In this document: one piece after another, positions 1 through 5,663 of the stretch
Numbering within the stretch: the stretch's first letter is position 1
Layout: every line of letters begins with the position of its first letter
NCBI GenBank assembly: GCA_025357175.1
Contig: JANXPS010000309.1
Coordinates: forward strand, 1 to 8,706
Direction: 5' to 3'
DNA length: 8,706 nt
From: Deltaproteobacteria bacterium
Lineage (GTDB): Bacteria > Desulfobacterota > Deferrimicrobia > Deferrimicrobiales > Deferrimicrobiaceae
Made by a program: the position numbers and the translations under genes
The notes under the pieces: model-generated
The model's input: the letters and a program-made list of their open reading frames with translations, nothing else
What the model was told of the DNA's origin: nothing
Database searches by the model: none

Positions 1-352
1 GGTCGCACGCGGCGATGGCGGCTTCGCACAAAAGCCACAGGACGAGGTTGACGGGGCGCGGATAGCGCTGCCTGCATGCCTGCGCCAGATCCTGTCCGGA
101 GACCATCCCCAGACGGGCAGAGAGGCCCTGCAGGAGAATCGCCATCGCGTTGGACATGACGAGGACCCATATCAGGGAGTAGCCGTACCGGGAGCCGGCG
201 GCGATGTCGGTCGCCCAGTTGCCCGGATCCATGTAGCCGACGGAAACGAGGTAGGCGGGGCCCGCGAAGGCGAACAGCCGCCGGAGCACGCCCTGATGCT
301 GCGGAATCGCGACCGACTCGTGAACCTCGGAAAGCGACTTGTCAGCCTGCAT
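1..352 (-). CDS. mntH: Nramp-family Mn2+/Fe2+ transporter MntH (N-terminal 117 residues, runs off the left edge)
   Basis: This is the start of a proton-coupled divalent metal importer of the Nramp/SLC11 family, an inner-membrane protein. The reading frame is open from the ATG at 352 to the window edge, giving 117 complete codons; a full protein would be about 400-440. Transmembrane helix 1 carries the family signature DPGNW at residues 42-46, where Asp42 and Asn45 are expected metal ligands. It is followed by ATDIAAGSRYGYSLIW and a helix 2 ending in the typical LSARLGMVSGQDLAQACR pattern. The ATG lies 11 nt after the histidine kinase stop and no promoter fits between them, so it is probably the last visible gene of the heme protein-regulator-kinase operon. 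The nearest Shine-Dalgarno-like run (GGAGAG) is about 15 nt upstream, which is long, so translation may be coupled to the kinase. The family is secure; Mn versus Fe preference is not visible. Confidence 0.93.
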   Translation of the reverse strand, partial: MQADKSLSEVHESVAIPQHQGVLRRLFAFAGPAYLVSVGYMDPGNWATDIAAGSRYGYSLIWVLVMSNAMAILLQGLSARLGMVSGQDLAQACRQRYPRPVNLVLWLLCEAAIAACD

Positions 353-363
353 GGGCCACGGGA

Positions 364-1581
364 CTACTCTCCGTCATCGTCGGGGAACGCCGGCAGCGAC
401 AGCGTGAAGGCCACGCCGCCGCCGGGCAGGTTCTCGACCGACAGGTGGCCGTCGTGCTGGTCGGCGATCCTCGAGCAGATCGAGAGTCCGAGGCCGGTGC
501 CCTCGTCGCGAGTCGTGAAGAAAGGGTCGAAGACGCGCTCGAGTTCGGCTTCCGGAATCGGGGGACCCGTATTGGCCACCCGGACGAAGACCCTCCACTC
601 GCCAGCATGCTGCAGACGGCCGATCGCGATGGAGAGCGTACCGCGGCCTGCGGGCGTCATCGCCTGGATGCCGTTGAGCGCGACGTTGAGCAGCAACTGG
701 ACCAGCTGGTCGGGATCGCCCGACACGACGGGAAGCGGATCCTTGATGCACGGCGCGGTGTCGATGGTCACGCCGTGGCGGCGCGCCTGCGTGTCGACCA
801 GCTCGACGACGCGGTCCACGACCTCGCGGAGATCGATCGGACGCCGGTCGGGCGGGGACGGTTTGGCGAAGGAAAGGAACCGGTCGGCCACCTGCGACAG
901 CCGGTCGATCTCGCCCATGTGCAGGTCGAGCATCCGCCGCTCGGGCGTGCCTTCCGGAACCACGTCGCGCAGGATTTCGGCGGTTCCCTTCATCGCGTGC
1001 AGCGGATTCTTGATCTCGTGGGCGATCCCGGCGGTCATTTCGCCGAGAGCCCCCAGCTTTCCCGCGCGGATGAGCTGCTGCTCGGCGCGCCGGTGCGCTT
1101 CGAGCGCCGTCGACAGCGCATTCGCCAGCCGCTGCGCCTTTCCCCGCTCGCGCCGTTCCCGGTCCACCAGCAGTCCGGCGACGATGGCGACGCCGTTGTA
1201 GAGGAACACTTCGAGACCTTTTTCGATCGCACCTCCGGGATCCCGTGCGATGAGGCTGCCGAACGCGTGCGGAAGGTAGACGATGGATGCGAAAACCGAA
1301 AGCGCGATCGCGCCGCGCGATCCGGCCGCGAACGCGGCGAACAGGATCGGCAGGTAGTAGAGGCGCCGGAGCACGTCGTGGACCCAGTGATATTCCGGGC
1401 CGGTCGCGTAATGACCGACGGTGATGGCGAGGCAGGGAAGCCAGGCGGCGAAAAGGATGCGCGGGGAGAACAGCGGCCGCAACTCGTCCGTTATGGATGC
1501 GCGGATCCCTCGGGGCATCCCGGAACGCTTGATTTCCGGGGAATCTCGGGTGACGCCGGGAGGGGTGATGTTCCTGGACAT
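364..1581 (-). CDS. membrane-bound sensor histidine kinase (NtrB/HisKA type)
   Basis: This 405-residue two-component sensor kinase very probably phosphorylates the response regulator encoded just upstream. Residues about 42-139 contain four hydrophobic helices (near 42-58, 73-89, 91-107 and 123-139) joined by short loops, so no sizeable periplasmic sensing domain is present. A charged, coiled-coil-like linker (140-175) leads into the dimerisation/phosphotransfer domain, with an H-box at 184-194 (GIAHEIKNPLH) and His188 as predicted phosphoacceptor. The ATPase domain has an N-box around Asn299-Asn303, an F-box FDPFFTT (351-357) and a G2 box GTGLGLS (361-367). The G1 box reads NTGPPIP (337-343) where DTGPGIP is typical, so the usual Asp is Asn. 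The ATG at 1581 is preferred because GGGAGGG lies 3 nt upstream and the ATG overlaps the regulator stop as TGATG, which implies translational coupling. The frame continues further upstream only inside the regulator gene. The ligand or stimulus is not evident. Confidence 0.93.
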   Translation of the reverse strand: MSRNITPPGVTRDSPEIKRSGMPRGIRASITDELRPLFSPRILFAAWLPCLAITVGHYATGPEYHWVHDVLRRLYYLPILFAAFAAGSRGAIALSVFASIVYLPHAFGSLIARDPGGAIEKGLEVFLYNGVAIVAGLLVDRERRERGKAQRLANALSTALEAHRRAEQQLIRAGKLGALGEMTAGIAHEIKNPLHAMKGTAEILRDVVPEGTPERRMLDLHMGEIDRLSQVADRFLSFAKPSPPDRRPIDLREVVDRVVELVDTQARRHGVTIDTAPCIKDPLPVVSGDPDQLVQLLLNVALNGIQAMTPAGRGTLSIAIGRLQHAGEWRVFVRVANTGPPIPEAELERVFDPFFTTRDEGTGLGLSICSRIADQHDGHLSVENLPGGGVAFTLSLPAFPDDDGE

Positions 1582-2951
1582 CAGCCCTCCCTTTGTATTC
1601 CGTGCTTTTCGATGCGATAGACGAGGATGTGGCGCGGTATCCGCAGGTAAATGGCTGTCTGCGCGATGTTGCCGCCCTTGAGCCGGAGAGCCCGTTCGAT
1701 CACCCGCTTCTCGAGGTCGACGAGCGAGAGCCCGTCGGCCGGAAGCGCAGGCCACTCGTCGCCGGGCGCGGATTCGGACTCCGGCCCGCGGCGGACGCCG
1801 GGCGGCGCGGGCGGGAGATCGGATTGCGACAGTTCGTCGCCGACGCACAGGACGGCCATCCGTTCGCAGGCGTTCTTGAGCTCGCGCACGTTCCCGGGCC
1901 ACGGCCTGCGGACCAGCTCGGCCATCACGCCGGGCGGGATCGACAGTTCGCGGCCGGCCGCGAACCGCGCGAGAAAATGTTCGGCCAGCGCGGGAATGTC
2001 GTCGGGCCGTTCACGAAGCGGCGGCACGCGGAGCTCGACGACGTTCAGGCGGTAGTACAGGTCTTCCCGGAACGCCCCCTGCCGGATCCGTTCGGGCAGA
2101 TCGCGATTGGTCGCAGCCACGACGCGCACGTCGACGGCGACCGGCACGTCCGCCCCGACGACGTCGACCATCCGTTCCTGAAGCGCCCGCAGCAGCTTGG
2201 CCTGGAGCGGCAGCGGGATCTCGCTCACTTCGTCGAGAAAAAGCGTGCCTTTTTCGGCCTGGCGGAATCGACCGGCCCGGCTCTTGACCGCCCCGGTGAA
2301 CGCGCCGCGCGCGTGTCCGAAAAGTTCGGATTCCAGCAGCTCGTCCGGCACCGCCGCGCAGTTGACCGCGACGAACGGCCCCTGGGCCCGCGGAGAACGG
2401 ACGTGGATGCGCCTGGCGACAGCCTCCTTGCCGGTGCCGCTCTCGCCCGTGACCAGCACCGTCGCCTCCGAGCGGGCCACGCGGTCGACCATCTCGATCA
2501 GACGCGACATCGGGGACGAGACCGAAACGATCGCGTGCTCGACGCCGGACGCCCGGATCCGCAGGTCGCGCAACTCGTCGGCAAGTCTGCGCCGTTCGAG
2601 CGCCTTCCCGACCGAGAGCAGCAGCTGGTCGCGGTGGAACGGCTTCCCGATGAAGTCCCAGGCGCCTTCGCGCATCGCCTCGACCGCGGTGTCGACGTTT
2701 CCGAAGGCGGTGATGACCAGGACCGGCACTTCCGGAGCCCGCGCCCGGACGGCCCGCAGGACATCCATGCCCGAGACGCCCGGCATCTTGAGGTCGGTGA
2801 CTACGAGGTCGAACGATTCCGGCAGGAACGCGGCGAGCCCCTCGCTTCCGTCGGCGGCGGCATGCACCTCGTAACCCGCCTTGCGCAGGTTGAACAGGGC
2901 GACCTCCCGCCCCGCGAGATCGTCGTCGATGAAGAGAATCCGTCCGGGCAC
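1581..2951 (-). CDS. sigma54-dependent response regulator, NtrC family (REC-AAA+-Fis HTH)
   Basis: This 456-residue transcription activator of sigma54 promoters is the likely partner of the adjacent kinase. The receiver domain (about 3-118) has the acidic pair Asp10/Asp11, phospho-acceptor Asp53 (VTDLKMPG), Thr81 and Lys103 (GKPF). The AAA+ domain (about 140-370) shows Walker A GESGTGKE (169-176), the sigma54-contacting GAFTGA loop (216-221), Walker B GTLFLDE (235-241), ATNRDL (280-285), the arginine-finger segment REDLYYRLNV (295-304) and sensor II WPGNVREL (351-358). A Fis-type helix-turn-helix fills 409-450. All catalytic motifs are intact. The GTG at 2951 is chosen because it puts the first receiver strand (RILFIDDD) right at the N-terminus and begins 14 nt after the heme-protein stop. 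No strong ribosome binding site is visible for it, and the frame stays open upstream only as overlap with the heme gene. Its target promoters are unknown; no convincing sigma54 site is seen in the window. Confidence 0.94.
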   Translation of the reverse strand: MPGRILFIDDDLAGREVALFNLRKAGYEVHAAADGSEGLAAFLPESFDLVVTDLKMPGVSGMDVLRAVRARAPEVPVLVITAFGNVDTAVEAMREGAWDFIGKPFHRDQLLLSVGKALERRRLADELRDLRIRASGVEHAIVSVSSPMSRLIEMVDRVARSEATVLVTGESGTGKEAVARRIHVRSPRAQGPFVAVNCAAVPDELLESELFGHARGAFTGAVKSRAGRFRQAEKGTLFLDEVSEIPLPLQAKLLRALQERMVDVVGADVPVAVDVRVVAATNRDLPERIRQGAFREDLYYRLNVVELRVPPLRERPDDIPALAEHFLARFAAGRELSIPPGVMAELVRRPWPGNVRELKNACERMAVLCVGDELSQSDLPPAPPGVRRGPESESAPGDEWPALPADGLSLVDLEKRVIERALRLKGGNIAQTAIYLRIPRHILVYRIEKHGIQREG

Positions 2952-2965
2952 CGGGAACGCCCGCG

Positions 2966-3538
2966 CTACTCGACCGGGACCACCGCGCTCAGGATGCCCC
3001 TGAGATCGCCCGCCTTGTAGTCCAGCGCCTTGTCGTCGGGATATTTCTCTTCGAGCGCCTTGAGCACGTCGGCGGACAGCGCCGCCTTCTCGCCGTGGCA
3101 GGGGATGCAGGAAGCGCTTGTCACGATCGGCTTCACGTATCGGAACACGGGCTTTCCGTCGAGCTTTTCCTGGCGGATCTCGTCGGATGGCAGGCTGCCC
3201 TCCTTCGCGAACCGCTCGAAGCGGGCCAGCGCCTCCTGCTCGAAAACATCCGGGGCGTTGGCGGGATTGCGCAACCGGGTGGATGTCCGCTTGAGGCGGA
3301 TGCCGGTCGTCGTCTCGACCTCCTTGGCCACCGTCAGCGCCTGGTAGTAACACTGGGGGAGCGCTCCGCCTGCCCCCTTCTCTTTCACGTTCTCGTTCAA
3401 CTGGTCACGAAGCGTGTCGGTCAGCACGTTGGCCGCCCGCCGTCCCTTTGCCAGCGCCTCTTCCTCGGAAGTCGCCGCCCCCGCGGCCCCTCCGAAAACC
3501 AGAACGGCCGCGCCGACCATCGCGATTTTCCTCACCAT
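2966..3538 (-). CDS. secreted DUF3365 / Tll0287-like c-type heme protein
   Basis: This 190-residue exported monoheme protein has a signal peptide at residues 1-21 (two basic residues, a hydrophobic core, then AGA before the likely cleavage site). The mature part matches the DUF3365 (Tll0287-like) heme domain. It has a helical N-terminal part, the characteristic stretch GIRLKRTSTRLRNPANAPD (79-97) and one covalent heme site SCIPCHG, with Cys144, Cys147 and His148. Cys63 (PQCYYQA) is a candidate second axial ligand, by analogy with thiolate ligation that I recall for Tll0287; this is inference. The domain has a PAS-like fold and is often found as the extracytoplasmic sensor of kinases and chemoreceptors; here it stands alone. 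A strong ribosome binding site, GGGGAGGG, ends 4 nt before the ATG at 3538. It is the first gene of the operon with the regulator and kinase, so it may sense redox state, NO, CO or oxygen for them. Which signal, if any, is not visible. Confidence 0.9.
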   Translation of the reverse strand: MVRKIAMVGAAVLVFGGAAGAATSEEEALAKGRRAANVLTDTLRDQLNENVKEKGAGGALPQCYYQALTVAKEVETTTGIRLKRTSTRLRNPANAPDVFEQEALARFERFAKEGSLPSDEIRQEKLDGKPVFRYVKPIVTSASCIPCHGEKAALSADVLKALEEKYPDDKALDYKAGDLRGILSAVVPVE

Positions 3539-3588
3539 GACGCCCTCCCCCGCCGGTTAGCGGCCGGCACCGATTGTGGACTGTATAC

Positions 3589-3618
3589 GCGCATTCTAGC
3601 GCATATTCGCCCATTTCC
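3589..3618. repeat. three tandem decamers in the divergent intergenic region
   Basis: GCGCATTCTA (3589-3598), GCGCATATTC (3599-3608) and GCCCATTTCC (3609-3618) follow each other with an exact 10-bp period, about one helical turn. They overlap the candidate -10 element of the heme-protein operon and lie just upstream of the candidate promoter of the second Nramp gene. Such phasing would place three copies on one face of the DNA, as in an operator bound cooperatively. The copies are short and imperfect, so chance is possible. No regulator is identified. Confidence 0.4.
3593..3598 (-). promoter_or_regulatory. candidate -10 element for the heme protein-regulator-kinase-mntH operon
   Basis: Read on the minus strand this is TAGAAT, one mismatch from TATAAT. 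It would start transcription near 3586, leaving a leader of roughly 48 nt before the ATG at 3538. The sequence at the -35 position is a poor match, so an activator or a different sigma factor may be needed. Confidence 0.3.
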
Positions 3619-3619
3619 G

Positions 3620-3648
3620 GAGACTAGCCCGCATCGCTGTGCTATTTT
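3620..3648 (+). promoter_or_regulatory. candidate extended -10 promoter for the second Nramp gene
   Basis: TATTTT at 3643-3648 is preceded directly by TGC, an extended -10 arrangement. GAGACT at 3620-3625, 17 bp upstream, matches only the GAC core of a -35 box. A start near 3655 would give a leader of about 25 nt that contains the AAAGGA ribosome binding site. The gene needs a promoter here because its neighbour is divergent, but the match is moderate. Confidence 0.35.
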
Positions 3649-3667
3649 TCAAGAGATACCCGCACCG

Positions 3668-3673
3668 AAAGGA
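3668..3673 (+). promoter_or_regulatory. ribosome binding site that decides a TTG start
   Basis: AAAGGA ends 6 nt before the TTG at 3680 but 18 nt before the next in-frame start, the ATG at 3692. The spacing favours TTG as the start of the second Nramp gene, adding four residues (MKKR) with a positive charge suitable for a cytoplasmic N-terminus. Confidence 0.6.
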
Positions 3674-3679
3674 TTCACC

Positions 3680-4942
3680 TTGAAAAAACGGATGCCCACA
3701 TGGAAGGGGGTTCTCCTCTTCCTGTCGATCCTGGGCCCCGGGATCATCACCGCCAACGTGGACAACGACGCGGGCGGGATCACCACCTATTCCCTGGCAG
3801 GCGCGCAGTTCGGCTATTCCCTGCTCTGGACGCTCGTGCCCATCACGGTCGCCCTGATCGTGGTCCAGGAGATGGTCGCGCGCATGGGCGTCGTGACCGG
3901 CAAGACGCTCGCCGACCTCATCCGCGAGAAGTTCGGCGTCCGCTCGATGTTCTACCTGCTGATCGCGCTGCTCGTCGCCGACCTCGGAAACACCGTCGCC
4001 GAATTCGCGGGCTGGGCCTCCGCCCTCGAGATTTTCGGGGTCAGCAAGTACATCTCGGTCCCGATCGGCGCGGCCGCGGTCTGGTTCCTCGTCGTCAAGG
4101 GAACCTACCGGGTCGTCGAGAAGATCTTCCTCATCGCCTGCACGATCTACTTCACCTATATCGTCTCCGCCTACCTGGCTTGCCCGCCCTGGGGGACGGT
4201 CGGCCGGGAACTCGTCACGCCCCACCTGCAAACGGACGGCGCCTACCTCATGATGATCATCGGCGTCGTCGGCACCACGATCGCGCCCTGGATGCAGTTC
4301 TACCTGCAGTCCGCAGTCGTCGAGAAGAACATCAAGATCGAAGACTACAAGTACTGCTGGACCGACGTCGTGGTCGGATGCATCGTCACCGACGTCGTCG
4401 CGCTCTTCATCATCGTCGCCTGCGCGGCGACGCTGCACGCCAAGGGGATCAAGATCAACGACGCCAAGGATGCCGCGGTCGCCCTCGCGCCGCTGGCGGG
4501 AATCTACGCATCGAAACTGTTCGCCATCGGACTGGCGAACGCCTCGCTGTTCGCCGCCTCGATCCTGCCGCTGGCAACCGCCTACTACGTGTGCGAAGGG
4601 ATGGGCTGGGAATCGGGCATCGACAAGGATTTCCGGAGCGCCCCGCAGTTCTTCTGGCTTTACACGGGGCTCATCGGCATCGGCGCCTTCCTGGTCATGG
4701 TCCCCAACGCGCCGCTGCTGATGATCATGTTCCTCTCGCAGGTCGTCAACGGCATGCTGCTGCCGTTCGTCCTCATCTTCATGCTCAAGCTGATCAACGA
4801 CCGGGAGCTGATGGGGAACTACGTCAACGGGAAGGCGTTCAACGCGATCGCGTGGGCGACCACCTGGATCATGATCGTGCTGACGGTGCTTCTCGTCATC
4901 GTCACGATCTTCCCGGGGCTGCCCGCCCTGGTCGGGCTCTAG
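3680..4942 (+). CDS. Nramp-superfamily transporter with non-canonical metal site; possible NRAMP-related Mg2+ transporter
   Basis: This is a 420-residue inner-membrane protein with about 11 hydrophobic helices and the Nramp fold. GPGIITANVDNDAGG starts at residue 19, FGYSLLW (44-50) and ARMGVVTGKTLADLIREKFG (67-86) match the canonical helix 1-2 pattern, and GTTIAPWMQFYLQSAVVEK (198-216) is helix 6. Aligning on the shared GYS motif, the family DPGN becomes Asp30-Ala-Gly-Gly33: Asp is kept and the Asn ligand is lost. In helix 6 the canonical MPHN becomes Ala202-Pro-Trp-Met205, so the sulphur ligand that favours Mn2+/Fe2+ is absent. As I recall, NRAMP-related magnesium transporters show this kind of replacement. 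Transport of a harder ion such as Mg2+ is therefore inferred; substrate and proton coupling remain unproven. The PilZ gene starts 6 nt downstream, suggesting co-transcription. The TTG start is supported by AAAGGA 6 nt upstream; a start at the ATG at 3692 would give 416 residues. Confidence 0.9.
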   Translation: MKKRMPTWKGVLLFLSILGPGIITANVDNDAGGITTYSLAGAQFGYSLLWTLVPITVALIVVQEMVARMGVVTGKTLADLIREKFGVRSMFYLLIALLVADLGNTVAEFAGWASALEIFGVSKYISVPIGAAAVWFLVVKGTYRVVEKIFLIACTIYFTYIVSAYLACPPWGTVGRELVTPHLQTDGAYLMMIIGVVGTTIAPWMQFYLQSAVVEKNIKIEDYKYCWTDVVVGCIVTDVVALFIIVACAATLHAKGIKINDAKDAAVALAPLAGIYASKLFAIGLANASLFAASILPLATAYYVCEGMGWESGIDKDFRSAPQFFWLYTGLIGIGAFLVMVPNAPLLMIMFLSQVVNGMLLPFVLIFMLKLINDRELMGNYVNGKAFNAIAWATTWIMIVLTVLLVIVTIFPGLPALVGL

Positions 4943-4948
4943 AACGTC

Positions 4949-5638
4949 ATGCAGGCGCAAGCCGGGACATCCTGCTTCCTGGCCGTATTCTCCCTGAACC
5001 CGACGGAGGCGAACGAAATCGCGGGGGCGGTCAAGGCGTTCGGCGCGAATTGCGAGGTTGCCCTGACCCCGGCCCGGCTGCGGGAAATCCTGATCGAGAC
5101 AGCTTGCAACGGCCTGCTTCTGAGCTTTCCCTCCATGATCCGCATCGATGCCGCGGGGAAGGCGCTGATCCGGACGCTCGAACAGATTTATCCGACGGCC
5201 CGCGCCAAGTGGAAGCCATCGGAAAGCTCATTTTCCGTCATGTCCACGCATGGTTCGATGGCGCGCACCCTGCCCGAATTCCTTTCCTCCTGCGCCGTCT
5301 TTCCCGCCCGCCGGATTCGCCGCAACGAACGAATCGCCAAGACGCTCAACGTCCTGCTCTTCTCCGAAGACGGGTACGAGGACGCGGAGCAGACCTTTTC
5401 GCTCGATCTGTCCGCCGGCGGTTCGCTTCTGCACTCGACCGGCGACTGGCACATCGGCGACATCCTGTACCTTTCCTTCCTCGAACTGCCATGGGAAACC
5501 CCCGTGAAGGCGGAGGTCCGGCACGTGTTTCCCTGGGGGATCCCCTTCCACGCGCGCAGCGTCGGTGTCCGGTTCGAAGGGATGGCGCCCGAACACCTCG
5601 AAAACCTGAAGTTCCTTTTGCACGGGAAAAAGGGCTAG
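4949..5638 (+). CDS. PilZ-domain protein (putative c-di-GMP receptor)
   Basis: This 229-residue, probably cytoplasmic protein has no signal peptide or clear membrane helix. The C-terminal half (about 122-225) is a PilZ domain. It has the two c-di-GMP contact motifs, RxxxR at Arg124-Arg128 (within RRNER) and D/NxSxxG as DLSAGG at 153-158, plus the closing SVGVRFEG strand (204-211). With both motifs intact, c-di-GMP binding is likely. Residues 1-120 form an alpha/beta domain I cannot place firmly; it could be a degenerate receiver or one of the PilZ-associated N-terminal domains seen in Geobacter-type proteins. The ATG at 4949 lies 6 nt after the transporter stop and lacks a good Shine-Dalgarno sequence, so it is probably translated by coupling from the transporter mRNA. 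The context suggests it modulates, or is co-regulated with, that transporter. The gene converges with the MgtE-like gene, 22 bp away. Confidence 0.88.
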   Translation: MQAQAGTSCFLAVFSLNPTEANEIAGAVKAFGANCEVALTPARLREILIETACNGLLLSFPSMIRIDAAGKALIRTLEQIYPTARAKWKPSESSFSVMSTHGSMARTLPEFLSSCAVFPARRIRRNERIAKTLNVLLFSEDGYEDAEQTFSLDLSAGGSLLHSTGDWHIGDILYLSFLELPWETPVKAEVRHVFPWGIPFHARSVGVRFEGMAPEHLENLKFLLHGKKG

Positions 5639-5663
5639 CCCGGTCGAACCGTCCCGCCGGCTA
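5636..5663. terminator. imperfect inverted repeat spanning two convergent stop codons
   Basis: TAGCCCGG (5636-5643) pairs with CCGGCTA (5657-5663) with one bulged C, and the inner CGGT/ACCG (5641-5644/5648-5651) forms an alternative small hairpin. The arms contain the stop codons of the PilZ gene and of the MgtE-like gene. Neither strand has a U-tract, so this is at best a weak bidirectional terminator and may be chance in GC-rich DNA. Confidence 0.22.

Noticed and set aside
445..1620. A 391-codon open frame on the plus strand, antisense to the kinase gene.
   Set aside because: It mirrors the kinase codons in GC-rich DNA and has a charged composition with no domain; the kinase on the other strand carries every expected motif.
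1582..1902. Kinase start extended upstream to 1902.
   Set aside because: The extra 107 codons overlap the Fis domain of the regulator and are shadow sequence; the TGATG junction with GGGAGGG gives a convincing start at 1581.
1593..3020. A 475-codon open frame on the plus strand, antisense to the response regulator.
   Set aside because: It is Arg/Asp-rich shadow coding with no motif, while the minus strand holds a complete NtrC-family protein.
3598..3633. GG-N10-GC patterns that could be sigma54 promoters (minus strand 3613-3598, plus strand 3619-3633).
   Set aside because: Only the invariant dinucleotides match; the CAC after GG and the TT before GC are missing on both, and such minimal patterns are common at this GC content.
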